64,000 bases of DNA, taken from Prevotella sp. Lineage in GTDB: Bacteria > Bacteroidota > Bacteroidia > Bacteroidales > Bacteroidaceae. The notes under the pieces were generated by a model. The model saw nothing but the letters and a program-made list of their open reading frames with translations. It made no database searches and was not told the origin of the DNA. The translations under genes and the position numbers were made by a program. This document shows, in pieces, positions 52,111 to 60,546 of this stretch. Location of the stretch: contig JAEEWT010000005.1 of the NCBI GenBank assembly GCA_016287755.1, forward strand, positions 62,001 to 126,000, written 5' to 3'. Numbering within the stretch: position 1 is the first letter of the stretch; each line of letters opens with the position of its first letter.

Positions 52111-53256
52111 CTAAAATTCTTTAAATTTATAAAGGACAACAATGGGATTCCCATCTGCTTTATGTTCCTTAAGCAGTTTTTGCCTTTCATATTCAGGATG
52201 GGTGGTAGGTAATGGAGAACCAAAACCGAATGCTTCCTTAATAAAATCATAATCATCTGGCGAAATGAAACGAACAAAATAATCCTTATAGGCTCCGCAT
52301 ATAGCATATGGACGTACTCGATATGGGTTTGATTCATCATAAAGTTGAAATGCTATGACATTTCTTGTCTTTTTGTCATATACAAAACTAAAATAAGTAC
52401 CATTTTGATAAGATCCTATCAGATGGGTGTCGTTTTCATATACCATAGATAATCCATAGGTATAACTATCATCTATGTTGTCTATGGGCCGAGTACCTCT
52501 CTTGTCAAGAATATCCTGTGGCACCATCTTCATGTCTTTGCATTGAATGTCAAATTCTTTACAGCCATTCTGATCAAAACTAAAGATAGAGTGACCTTCG
52601 TAATCAGCAAACAACACTGTTTTCCCACAATATGTCACCTGACCATCCCTCGGCATATAATGATATTGTTTATCTTCCAGATAGGTTCCATTAGGTTTGC
52701 TAAAATCCTTGGTTGTAATGATACGTGCATCACCGCTATAAAAATCAGCAGGGAAAAGATGGTCTATCACATATCCATCATCTATTTTATATATATCCCT
52801 ACTAACTAAAGGAACAGAGACGTTGTCAACGAAAGAACCATTTTCGCTATTGTACCTATGTATCAACTTGGTATTCTCATCATATAGATATATCAAACCT
52901 GCATTAACACTAATAGAAGTACACTCTGTAAATTCATTACGAGCACGTCCCTTAGTCGTAATCTTAAAAATAGGATTACCTTTCATATCGTAGCAGTATA
53001 CCCCGTCGGAAGAAACATAGACTCGATTATCGCTAATTATAATCTGGTCAATTTCTCCTAAAACGAATCCACTATCTTGGGATAGTTCTATATACTGGTA
53101 ATCTTTTACGATATCATCAAAACTTATGGAATCTGCCACATGGTCTATTTCTAAACTTGTAACGCTCCTTTTCTCTTGTTCTTTCTGGCATCCCTGCAAT
53201 ACAGCAAGTGCAAATAACATAAAAATGAATTTTTTCATATCGATTGACTTTTCCAT
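52111..53256 (-). CDS. 6-bladed beta-propeller lipoprotein (copy 1)
   Basis: The protein has 381 residues with a lipoprotein signal (KFIFMLFALAVLQGCQKE) and a run of propeller blades (DQIIISDNRVYVSSDGVYCY, DMKGNPIFKITTKGRA). It belongs to the BF3164-like/6-bladed propeller family that accompanies NVEALA genes. It lies between the NVEALA gene at 53327 and the thioredoxin-like gene. Possible receptor, immunity or chaperone; not known. Confidence 0.82.
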   Translation of the reverse strand: MEKSIDMKKFIFMLFALAVLQGCQKEQEKRSVTSLEIDHVADSISFDDIVKDYQYIELSQDSGFVLGEIDQIIISDNRVYVSSDGVYCYDMKGNPIFKITTKGRARNEFTECTSISVNAGLIYLYDENTKLIHRYNSENGSFVDNVSVPLVSRDIYKIDDGYVIDHLFPADFYSGDARIITTKDFSKPNGTYLEDKQYHYMPRDGQVTYCGKTVLFADYEGHSIFSFDQNGCKEFDIQCKDMKMVPQDILDKRGTRPIDNIDDSYTYGLSMVYENDTHLIGSYQNGTYFSFVYDKKTRNVIAFQLYDESNPYRVRPYAICGAYKDYFVRFISPDDYDFIKEAFGFGSPLPTTHPEYERQKLLKEHKADGNPIVVLYKFKEF

Positions 53257-53326
53257 TTTGTCAATAGGACACTTCCAAGTGCCCTATTGACAAAAACAAT
53301 AGTTTTAAATAATGCTCAATTCAGAA

Positions 53327-53827
53327 CTATAGACATCTATCATCTGGCTTCCCCCACCAGCTTGGTGTAGTGCTTGGTTTATAATGCCATTTGTTATTAT
53401 CTGCAGGATCACATATACAATTAGCACCAGGCACAGACAAACACTTCTCTTGATATATATCTCTCTTTTGGAAAACTGTATACTTTTCAATACTTGCTGC
53501 TATTTCACCGTCTGGTCTACATGATTTTCCAAACAGTTTTAATATCGCTGCTCTCATAGTAGCAGAAACGCTGGCCTCGCCTCCAGCTTTCCAACCAGTA
53601 ACTACATATTCCGCACTATAATTCCACTTTTTGGCTAAGCCTGTAATCGGTGGTGCCATATCTTCTTCCATCCCAGCTTCTGCTTCGGGACCAGATGCCA
53701 ATGCCTCAACATTCTGCATCAGCAAACTATTATCTTGAACACCATAAGAACTGTAGCTCTGATAGGCAGCAATGCCTGCAGCTACGAACACTGCGGCAGT
53801 GATGCCGCATTTCAAAGTTTTTTTCAT
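53327..53827 (-). CDS. NVEALA-family prepeptide (copy 1)
   Basis: The protein has 166 residues. The leader, with KKTLKCGITAAVFVAAGIAA and ending LLMQNVEALASG, is the NVEALA family signature. The mature part (about 120 residues) is unrelated to that of the second copy, with five cysteines and aromatic residues (SKCRPDG-like and CICDP segments). The leader DNA and the 165 bp before it are nearly identical in both copies. The function of the family is unknown; a secreted, cleaved peptide is likely. Confidence 0.88.
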   Translation of the reverse strand: MKKTLKCGITAAVFVAAGIAAYQSYSSYGVQDNSLLMQNVEALASGPEAEAGMEEDMAPPITGLAKKWNYSAEYVVTGWKAGGEASVSATMRAAILKLFGKSCRPDGEIAASIEKYTVFQKRDIYQEKCLSVPGANCICDPADNNKWHYKPSTTPSWWGKPDDRCL

Positions 53828-53988
53828 TGTTTTTTTTGTTTAAATGATTAATAATAATTGATAGAAAGGCTATTATGCATCACAGCCTCTTCGGTAGGCT
53901 TTCTTCCAAGCTTTGGCGTCCCTCCACCCAGTCGTCCACCCGCATCCCCTGCATGCATGGGAATGATATATATTGCGCATATATATTC
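53824..53988 (-). repeat. 165-bp direct repeat, copy 1 (5' region of NVEALA gene)
   Basis: Nearly identical to 55862-56026, including a GC-rich core and the near-palindrome ATATATTGCGCATATAT. Confidence 0.88.
53873..53980 (-). CDS. Candidate 35-residue small ORF in the direct repeat, copy 1
   Basis: ATG at 53980, stop at 53873. It begins MRNIYHSHACRGCGWTTGW and is rich in Cys, Trp and Lys/Arg. The same ORF is at 55911-56018. The other two minus frames of this stretch are also open, so coding is not certain; a structured 5' UTR is the alternative. Confidence 0.3.
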   Translation of the reverse strand: MRNIYHSHACRGCGWTTGWRDAKAWKKAYRRGCDA

Positions 53989-54000
53989 TACGATTCCTGG

Positions 54001-54057
54001 TTACCACCATATCTGCTTGCCTTTTTCATATGTAAACAGACTTTCTTCTATTAATTG
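54001..54057 (-). pseudogene. 3'-terminal remnant of a transglutaminase-like gene
   Basis: The minus frame ending in TAA at 54001 reads EESLFTYEKGKQIWW, against EERLFTYENGEQIWW at the C-terminus of the 56039-58840 gene. Stops appear just upstream, so only the tail survives. It shows that the locus arose by tandem duplication. Confidence 0.7.
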
Positions 54058-54116
54058 CTGTTAATAATATGGGCTATACTAGTTTATAAATTTTTAGCAT
54101 AAGACAGCATTGTAGG

Positions 54117-55355
54117 TCATCTGCGATATTTATGATAGAATAGTATGGGATTAGAATCTTCCTTCAATTGTCTCAACTGTTCATAGTTGTCCACATTTTT
54201 CTCCAAGAGACCTTCTTGAACAATATGTTTAACAAAATAAGGAACATGATTTGACATAATATAAACTAAAACACCGCTTTTGTCACTATAACAAACTTTC
54301 ATGGGTATATTCAAGTCTTTAGAAATATAATCATTCACAAATGATGACGATATAATAGTTTTCTTGTCTTTCTCATTGTATATGAGATAATAGTGATTCT
54401 CCCCTTTTTCATACTCAAGGTAGACAGCATCCTTGAAATCTGCATATCGTGAAATGTGGGATATGCGTTGCATCTTATGCAATGCTTCCATATTAAAATC
54501 TAAAGGAGTCTTTTGACTTTTTATTAATTGAGATACGTCTTCCTTGCTGATAAAATCATTGCTTTTTATGACATACGATGGAATGATTCCATCAGAGGTT
54601 ATTGATACAATCGTATCTGAAAACATTTCCACATATTTGGGCGATTCGCTATTTTTTGCATAAAAGAAAGTGAATGGAAATCTTAAAGGGTAGTTCCAGC
54701 CTTTATTGTAGTCTTTTGCATTAAGATATGCGGCAATTTGTTTTCCATTTTTTGTATCAATCTCCTTTAACAAATACTGCTCTCCATCATCATTTATGGA
54801 GGTTCTGTTCACAAACAAATGACCATTATTATATTGCATACAAAAACTTCTTTCGCCATTCCGTTCTGTTCGGACAGAAGAGATATAGTCACCCGTTTTA
54901 ATGTTATATTTTAAAGCCACATCCATAGCTTCGTCCCAAAGGTAAAGTTCTTCTTTTTGCCTATCGATGGAGAAATCAGATATTTCAATATACTCACCAT
55001 GCCCATTCCCTTGATGTCCTATATTCTGAATGTAAGAACCGTCATCGGCAAACACATAAAGAGCATTGGATATATCGTCTAGGATATAGAATTTCCCATC
55101 ATAAAAATCTATTGATTGAATATTACTTATTATACAGTTTTCATTTGTTTCCAATATGACCACCTTGGGTGTATCAAAAAAAGATGAAAAAAGCATTTTC
55201 TCACATAAGTCCGCATGATCAATATCTATTACTTCAATATCAGGATTAGAAAGAATTGAAGAAACGGTATCTCCCGTTTTCTTATCACAACAAGAAACAC
55301 CTAGATATACTATCAAAATAAAGACAAATGAAATTTTGTTGAAACGCATAAGCAT
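54117..55355 (-). CDS. 6-bladed beta-propeller lipoprotein (copy 2)
   Basis: The protein has 412 residues with a lipoprotein signal (SFVFILIVYLGVSCCDK) and propeller blades (SIDFYDGKFYILDDISNALY; IDRQKEELYLWDEAMDVALK). It is paired with the NVEALA gene at 55449, as copy 1 is with 53327. Identity between the two propellers is low by eye, so the pairs have diverged together. Confidence 0.82.
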   Translation of the reverse strand: MLMRFNKISFVFILIVYLGVSCCDKKTGDTVSSILSNPDIEVIDIDHADLCEKMLFSSFFDTPKVVILETNENCIISNIQSIDFYDGKFYILDDISNALYVFADDGSYIQNIGHQGNGHGEYIEISDFSIDRQKEELYLWDEAMDVALKYNIKTGDYISSVRTERNGERSFCMQYNNGHLFVNRTSINDDGEQYLLKEIDTKNGKQIAAYLNAKDYNKGWNYPLRFPFTFFYAKNSESPKYVEMFSDTIVSITSDGIIPSYVIKSNDFISKEDVSQLIKSQKTPLDFNMEALHKMQRISHISRYADFKDAVYLEYEKGENHYYLIYNEKDKKTIISSSFVNDYISKDLNIPMKVCYSDKSGVLVYIMSNHVPYFVKHIVQEGLLEKNVDNYEQLRQLKEDSNPILFYHKYRR

Positions 55356-55448
55356 ATCTTTTACTATATATATTTGACAGACTCCATAAGCTATACGCTG
55401 CCATTATAAATATATAGCAACAGTATACCTTATGGAATCTGTATCATA

Positions 55449-55865
55449 TTAAATACATGATCTCGTTACCAAATCCGCTTCAGAATAATTGGTAGTTGTA
55501 CCGCAATATGGAGTACATACAACTTCTTTACCAACACGACCTTCTTTGTAACTAGTTAAGTTACCATTTTTTTGATAGCCATATACTACCCCCGTAAAAC
55601 CTGTTCCCACATTACATTTAGGACATTTTATCAATCCGTCTGCACCATAATATTTTGTTTTTTGTCCACAGGTATCTTTATTCCCTCCATTACCTCCAAT
55701 AGGATCACTCTCGCCTTCTGCATCTGAACCCGATGCTAATGCTTCAATATTTTGCATCAACAAACTATTATCTTGAACACCATAAGAACTGTAGCTCTGG
55801 TAGGCAGTGAAACCTGCAGCTACTAACACCGCGGCAGCAATGCCGCACTTCAAAGTTTTTTTCAT
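55449..55865 (-). CDS. NVEALA-family prepeptide (copy 2)
   Basis: The protein has 138 residues. The leader is nearly that of copy 1 (KKTLKCGIAAAVLVAAGFTA, ending LLMQNIEALASG). The mature part has seven cysteines in pairs (CGQK, CPKC, CTPYCGT, a final CI), suggesting disulfides or metal binding. The gene is preceded by the second 165-bp direct repeat and by the transglutaminase-like gene. Confidence 0.88.
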   Translation of the reverse strand: MKKTLKCGIAAAVLVAAGFTAYQSYSSYGVQDNSLLMQNIEALASGSDAEGESDPIGGNGGNKDTCGQKTKYYGADGLIKCPKCNVGTGFTGVVYGYQKNGNLTSYKEGRVGKEVVCTPYCGTTTNYSEADLVTRSCI

Positions 55866-56026
55866 TGTTCTTTTTGTTTAAATGATTAATAATAATTGAT
55901 AGAAAGGCTATTATGCATCACAGCCTCTTCGGTAGGCTTTCTTCCAAGCTTTGGCGTCCCTCCACCCAGTCGTCCACCCGCATCCCCTGCATGCATGGGA
56001 ATGATATATATTGCGCATATATATTC
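55862..56026 (-). repeat. 165-bp direct repeat, copy 2 (5' region of NVEALA gene)
   Basis: Nearly identical to 53824-53988, with about one difference near the start codon. Confidence 0.88.
55911..56018 (-). CDS. Candidate 35-residue small ORF in the direct repeat, copy 2
   Basis: The same frame as 53873-53980: ATG at 56018, stop at 55911, ending KKAYRRGCDA. Coding is uncertain for the same reason. Confidence 0.3.
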   Translation of the reverse strand: MRNIYHSHACRGCGWTTGWRDAKAWKKAYRRGCDA

Positions 56027-56038
56027 CATTCGTTCTGC

Positions 56039-58840
56039 TCACCACCATATCTGCTCACCGTTTTCGTAGGTGAACAGGCGTTCCTCCTTGCCTTTGGTCA
56101 GGTCGTGAAGGATATATAGTCCGCCTGCGGGCACATGGTGAATGGTGAGGTGGTCGCCTGTGGCTACCATCCGCTCCACTTCGTTCCACTGACAGTTGTC
56201 CCAATAGCATAGGGCATAGAGATCGCCCTTCTCGATGGTGTTGCCGTCGTTACGGGCTATGAAACGGATGCGACCAACGGTGGAGGGCCTACTGAGTTGC
56301 AGGCCTACCCACTGACCGTCGGCTCCAAGGGCTTGGAAGCCGGTGAGGATATCGCCGTCGAAAACGGTCTCCTTGGTCTTCTTCGGCTCTCCTTGGGTGC
56401 CAATGATCCTTCCCGTGAGCTTGTTACCGTTCTTGTCGAAGAAGGCGAGCTCGTTGATGTTGCCATGCGAACCTTCGGGTCCTAAATAACGGAGATACTG
56501 GTAGGCTTGGGCATCGTTAACGGGGATGTCGTACCAGTTGCCGTTGGTTACGCCTTCGAACTGGTAGAAATTCGTTACTTGGGAGAAATTCGCATCGTTT
56601 GAGCCCTGGAAGAGTCCTCCGCCCATCTTGTAGTTGATGTCGCTGAACTTACCAAGGAACGGAAATTTACGATTGAGCACCATGGTAACTGACTTGTCTT
56701 TTGAGACGCTGATATCGGTCACGGAGCCATCACCTGCAACCAGGAACGGATCCCCGAAGGGTTGCATGCCGCGTTCATCGCAAATGGCGGCCATATAGAC
56801 TATGTCGGGACCCATGCAACTGAACGTGACCTTTCCGTTCTTGATTCTGCCGTAATATACGGGTACCCAGTTGGCATTGTCGAAAACACAGATATAGGCT
56901 ACCTTCTTATCTGAATAGGCTTCGGGTACGGGGCGTTCCACATCTACAGGATTGTCGTAATACTCATCGGTGACATCGATGATGTTGAGCGACCGGAACA
57001 GGGAGGGAACGTATTTTTCATGGGCAAAGGCTTCGGCCATGTCTCTGTTCAGACTGAAACGGCGGCGGAACACTTTTGCCTTGCTGTAGGAATATGAATA
57101 GTGGGCGGTGTCGCCGGGAACGCTACCCATGAAGAAGGGGGTTGAACGACCGTCGGGATTGATGATGACATTCCAGGTGTGGCCCTGACTGCGGTTGCCC
57201 CAGTTGGGGGTGAAGTCGATGGCGGAGGGGATGCCTAAGCTGCGGCACAGATAGACGGCGAAGCTGCCTTCCTCGCGACAGTTGCCGGAGAGACCTCTCA
57301 ACAAGGTGGTTCCTCTTGGCATGAGTCCGCTCTTGTTGTCATACCATTCAAACATGGTGTTGACATCATATACTTTCATGGCTTCTGATACGGCTCCACC
57401 AAAGGCGTAGATACTCTTGCCGCCGCGCCGCTTGCCTTGTTCTTCTATCAGCCAGTGCTGGGAATCGGAGTGTTTGTAGTCATCTACGGTGAGGACTTCT
57501 TTCTGACCGCGTCTTACGGCGGTGAGGAACAGGCCGCTGTCCTTGTTCATGATCTTGCAATAGCCGTTACCCAAGGGGATGATCACCCATTTCTGATGGT
57601 TGATCTTCACTTTCTGATAGGTCGTTATATAATCATTTTGGACAACCTCGCTACCTGCAGACAACGCAGCGTTGCCTACTTCCATACATAGATCGGTGGT
57701 GTCGTTGTGTGCGGAATAGATCTTCCAAATGGGAAAGCCTAAGTAGTCGAGGCGCAGCAGCTGGGTGGTGTCGTTGGCCGACTGCTCCTTGAGCTGCAGC
57801 TGACGTTCCTTGGTCTTGCCCCCTAAATCGAAGGTAAGGTATCGGCCTGATTGCTTGTTCTGGATAGTGCAATATCTTTGCGAATAGTCTTTCAATGAGG
57901 GGGTATCGATAGTTTCCAACGATGATACGCGCACGTAATCCATACTGAAGGGTTCATCCACACATACTACTGTTAGCTGGTTGTCGCCATGGCTCAGGGT
58001 AACATCAAGACCTACGCGATTCTCACGGAATACGGTGTAGTAGTTGGTGGGCTCAAGGGCGAGGGTGCTGACCAGCTGACCGTTGAGGTAGATTGCGGCC
58101 TTGGCATGTAACGACTGCACCGAATACTTGAAGAACAGACGTTTGGTGGCGGTGCCGTGCGAAGGAAGGGTGAGCGTAAGACTGTCGTGTGGGGTTGACA
58201 GCAATACTATTTTCTTTCCTGAGGCAGCTTCGTTGTCTTTGAGGTTCTTAGGGTTATAAACACCTTTCTCACACTCAATGTCGATGCCACGATTACTCGA
58301 TACCGTTGAGGTGTAGAGGAAAGGATAGTTCTCTTTAACGTATGAGCGCCATGAGCTGACGGGTTCATTGATGAGCCGGTATGGCAGCACGTAATCGAAA
58401 AAGATGGACTCGTCGTATTCTCCCTTCCAGTTCACCTGATGCCACACATCGCAGGCTTCGTTGATCATCTCGATGAGATAATCGGCCTTGAGACTCTTCA
58501 GGTCAATAGCAGCTGTAGCCGATGACGAGGGGTTGGAATAGGCTATCTGCTTGAAAACGCTGTCGCGCTGCTCGATGGGATAGCACGAGGAGACGCGGAA
58601 GGCGGAATCGGCATACTCGGCAGCATCGCCCATGTTGGAATAGTTATAGGGCATGTTCTCAATGAGGAACTTGGCCGACCGGTATTTCAGCTGATCGGGA
58701 TCGTCTTTGAAGTGTGAAAGGACTTTCTCCAGTTCAGCCTGATTGTTTCCAGCCAACTGAAGGGCAGAGTCGAGGTTCTTGTTGCATGCCACACATAAAA
58801 GGAGGATGACAACAAAGATGTGTTTTCTTGCGTTTTTCAT
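56039..58840 (-). CDS. Transglutaminase-like lipoprotein with ricin-type and discoidin-like domains
   Basis: A 933-residue protein from the ATG at 58840. The lipoprotein signal is KHIFVVILLLCVACNKN. Helical N-terminal domain; about 340-480 ricin-B-like (repeats ending QKWVI and QHWLI); about 500-600 transglutaminase-like with Cys near 519 (GNCREEGSFAVYLCR), His near 553 (SQGHTWNVI) and Asp near 563. The C-terminus resembles an F5/8 (discoidin) domain. The papain-like triad is intact, so peptide cleavage or cross-linking at the cell surface is possible. It lies directly before an NVEALA gene; a tail copy remains at 54001. Confidence 0.8.
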   Translation of the reverse strand: MKNARKHIFVVILLLCVACNKNLDSALQLAGNNQAELEKVLSHFKDDPDQLKYRSAKFLIENMPYNYSNMGDAAEYADSAFRVSSCYPIEQRDSVFKQIAYSNPSSSATAAIDLKSLKADYLIEMINEACDVWHQVNWKGEYDESIFFDYVLPYRLINEPVSSWRSYVKENYPFLYTSTVSSNRGIDIECEKGVYNPKNLKDNEAASGKKIVLLSTPHDSLTLTLPSHGTATKRLFFKYSVQSLHAKAAIYLNGQLVSTLALEPTNYYTVFRENRVGLDVTLSHGDNQLTVVCVDEPFSMDYVRVSSLETIDTPSLKDYSQRYCTIQNKQSGRYLTFDLGGKTKERQLQLKEQSANDTTQLLRLDYLGFPIWKIYSAHNDTTDLCMEVGNAALSAGSEVVQNDYITTYQKVKINHQKWVIIPLGNGYCKIMNKDSGLFLTAVRRGQKEVLTVDDYKHSDSQHWLIEEQGKRRGGKSIYAFGGAVSEAMKVYDVNTMFEWYDNKSGLMPRGTTLLRGLSGNCREEGSFAVYLCRSLGIPSAIDFTPNWGNRSQGHTWNVIINPDGRSTPFFMGSVPGDTAHYSYSYSKAKVFRRRFSLNRDMAEAFAHEKYVPSLFRSLNIIDVTDEYYDNPVDVERPVPEAYSDKKVAYICVFDNANWVPVYYGRIKNGKVTFSCMGPDIVYMAAICDERGMQPFGDPFLVAGDGSVTDISVSKDKSVTMVLNRKFPFLGKFSDINYKMGGGLFQGSNDANFSQVTNFYQFEGVTNGNWYDIPVNDAQAYQYLRYLGPEGSHGNINELAFFDKNGNKLTGRIIGTQGEPKKTKETVFDGDILTGFQALGADGQWVGLQLSRPSTVGRIRFIARNDGNTIEKGDLYALCYWDNCQWNEVERMVATGDHLTIHHVPAGGLYILHDLTKGKEERLFTYENGEQIWW

Positions 58841-58868
58841 TTTCTTTTCTAAATGTAATATTGTCAAC

Positions 58869-58979
58869 CTATGATTTGTCAGCATTTCCATAAACACCAT
58901 ACGCTCTCCAAGCACCGAGGCAAGATGTTGCCACAGCGACCACAACCAAAGCGGATTTGATTAAAGTTTTCTTGTACAT
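58869..58979 (-). CDS. 36-residue orphan NVEALA-like leader peptide
   Basis: ATG at 58979, TAG at 58869. It begins MYKKTLIKSALVVVAVATSC and ends WRAYGVYGNADKS, the same plan as the NVEALA leaders (KKTLKxG-hydrophobic-YQSYSSYGVQDNS) but stopping before the NVEALA box. It is the first gene after the locus promoter. It may be a short secreted peptide or a decayed prepeptide. Confidence 0.6.
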   Translation of the reverse strand: MYKKTLIKSALVVVAVATSCLGAWRAYGVYGNADKS

Positions 58980-59080
58980 AATTAGTTGATAATAAGTTTT
59001 CATGCCTACTCTTTTTGGATTTTCGGCTTCCTCCGTTCATATGTAAGTTTTGCAGTACCTACCTCACGATAAGATGTTGG

Positions 59081-59112
59081 CAAAATTAAAAAAAACAATC
59101 GAAACCGCCAAA
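59081..59112 (-). promoter_or_regulatory. Promoter of the NVEALA locus
   Basis: On the minus strand TTTG (59109-59112), 20 bp, TAATTTTG (59081-59088). The leader to the first ATG is about 95 nt. No other clear box was seen until the efflux operon. Confidence 0.65.
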
Positions 59113-59155
59113 TATTTTTAATAATTATTTCAAACAAAGCAATAATTTGTTGAAA

Positions 59156-59281
59156 ATGAAACTTTGTCCACAATATGCTCATGGAAAGACAGAATATGAA
59201 GGTTTACCTGATAGTGTCTTTAACAGGTATAAAGGTTACGACTTGTTCATTTCAAAGCATGTAATAGAGCAGTTGACATAA
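59156..59281 (+). CDS. Doubtful 41-codon ORF in the 59.1-59.3 kb gap
   Basis: ATG at 59156, TAA at 59279-59281; it reads like soluble protein (YEGLPDSVFNRYKGYDLFIS) but is isolated and short. It is possibly a remnant of a larger gene. Nothing else was seen in this gap apart from the promoter and one palindrome. Confidence 0.25.
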   Translation: MKLCPQYAHGKTEYEGLPDSVFNRYKGYDLFISKHVIEQLT

Positions 59282-59283
59282 TA

Positions 59284-59298
59284 TTCCCAACGTGGGAA
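59284..59298. repeat. Solitary TTCCCAACGTGGGAA palindrome
   Basis: Identical to the last two of the four tandem copies at 39355-39435; it also lies just downstream of a minus-strand gene. Confidence 0.8.
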
Positions 59299-59303
59299 TA
59301 ATC

Positions 59304-60524
59304 TTAATTCGACAGCTTGGTAGCAGAATAACCGATTCCGGTAATCGAGTTGATGACTTCCTCATCACTCACAGAACCTTCTATTGCGGCTGTTCCTGCT
59401 GTAAGATCAACCTCCACACTGGTAACGCCCTCCAACTGCTGGAGCGCTTTCTCCACATTGGCACGACAATGGTTACACATCATGCCCTCCACTTTGAATA
59501 GTCTTTTTTCCATTGTATGATTGTTTTTAGTAGGTATCAAGCGTTTGATGAGCGCATACACAAGCAAGGCGCCGAGTACTACGCTACATACGATATTAAA
59601 GAATGCAGGCGCCTCATGACAGCAGGCATGCGATTGCGTCAAGTGCGAGGTAAACCATTCCCGCGGCAACAGGTAGTCGATACCCAAGCCAAACACGATA
59701 GCTCCGAGTGTGATGGATAGCAGATAGAACCACAGCGTTCTCTTACCCAGCACCTTACGGATGACCAATATGGAAGCCATGTTACAAGCCGGACCAGCCA
59801 TGAGTAGCACGAGAGCCGCACCAGGAGTGATTCCCTTGAGCATCAAGGCAACGGCAATGGGAATGGAACCCGTAGCGCACACATACATCGGAACCGAGAT
59901 AGCAATCATCAAGAGCATCCCAATCATCGGTGTATCAGCAAAGCGCAGGAAGAAATCATCAGGTACAAGAACCGTAATCAGCGCCGCGATAATGAGTCCC
60001 ATCACAAGCCAACGCCCAATATCCTGCACCATATCCACATAGCCATAGCGCAAGGCCACCATCAGTCGTTGAGTAAATGACAGTTTCTCTACAGATTGCT
60101 CCACCTGCTGACTAACGTTTTCCGACGGTTGGTTACGATTGGCGAAATTCACCATCTCACCCCCTACGAGAGAAGTAACCAGCGCAGCCACAGGACGGAG
60201 GATGGCAAAGGGAACACCCAGTAGTGAGGCAGTAGCAAGAATGGAATCCACGCCCGTCTGCGGTGTAGCAATCAGGAACGAGGTGGTGGCCCCCTTCGAA
60301 GCCCCCTCCTTACGTAAAGACATGGCCGTAGGAATCACCCCACACGAACAAAGTGGCAGCGGTACGCCAATCATGGCAGCCCACAATACCGACCGGAAAT
60401 CATTTCCTCCCAGATAACGCCGGTAGATCACTGCCGGCACAAAAGCGTGCAGCAGTCCTGCGAAACCGAATCCCAGAAGCAGATACGGTGACATCTCATT
60501 GATCAATGCCCAAATTTCACGCAT
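59304..60524 (-). CDS. SO_0444-type Cu/Zn efflux permease with C-terminal HMA domain
   Basis: The protein has 406 residues. About eight helices in two ArsP/permease-like halves carry the motif MIGVPLPLCSCGVIPTAMSL and, in the second half, PMYVCATGSIPIAVALMLKG. Residues about 340-406 form a heavy-metal-associated domain (VEGMMCNHCRANVEKALQQ, C-x-x-C). This architecture matches the SO_0444 Cu/Zn efflux family. It lies 22 bp after the VanW gene in the same direction. Confidence 0.88.
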   Translation of the reverse strand: MREIWALINEMSPYLLLGFGFAGLLHAFVPAVIYRRYLGGNDFRSVLWAAMIGVPLPLCSCGVIPTAMSLRKEGASKGATTSFLIATPQTGVDSILATASLLGVPFAILRPVAALVTSLVGGEMVNFANRNQPSENVSQQVEQSVEKLSFTQRLMVALRYGYVDMVQDIGRWLVMGLIIAALITVLVPDDFFLRFADTPMIGMLLMIAISVPMYVCATGSIPIAVALMLKGITPGAALVLLMAGPACNMASILVIRKVLGKRTLWFYLLSITLGAIVFGLGIDYLLPREWFTSHLTQSHACCHEAPAFFNIVCSVVLGALLVYALIKRLIPTKNNHTMEKRLFKVEGMMCNHCRANVEKALQQLEGVTSVEVDLTAGTAAIEGSVSDEEVINSITGIGYSATKLSN

Positions 60525-60546
60525 ATCATCTAATCATTTATCATTA

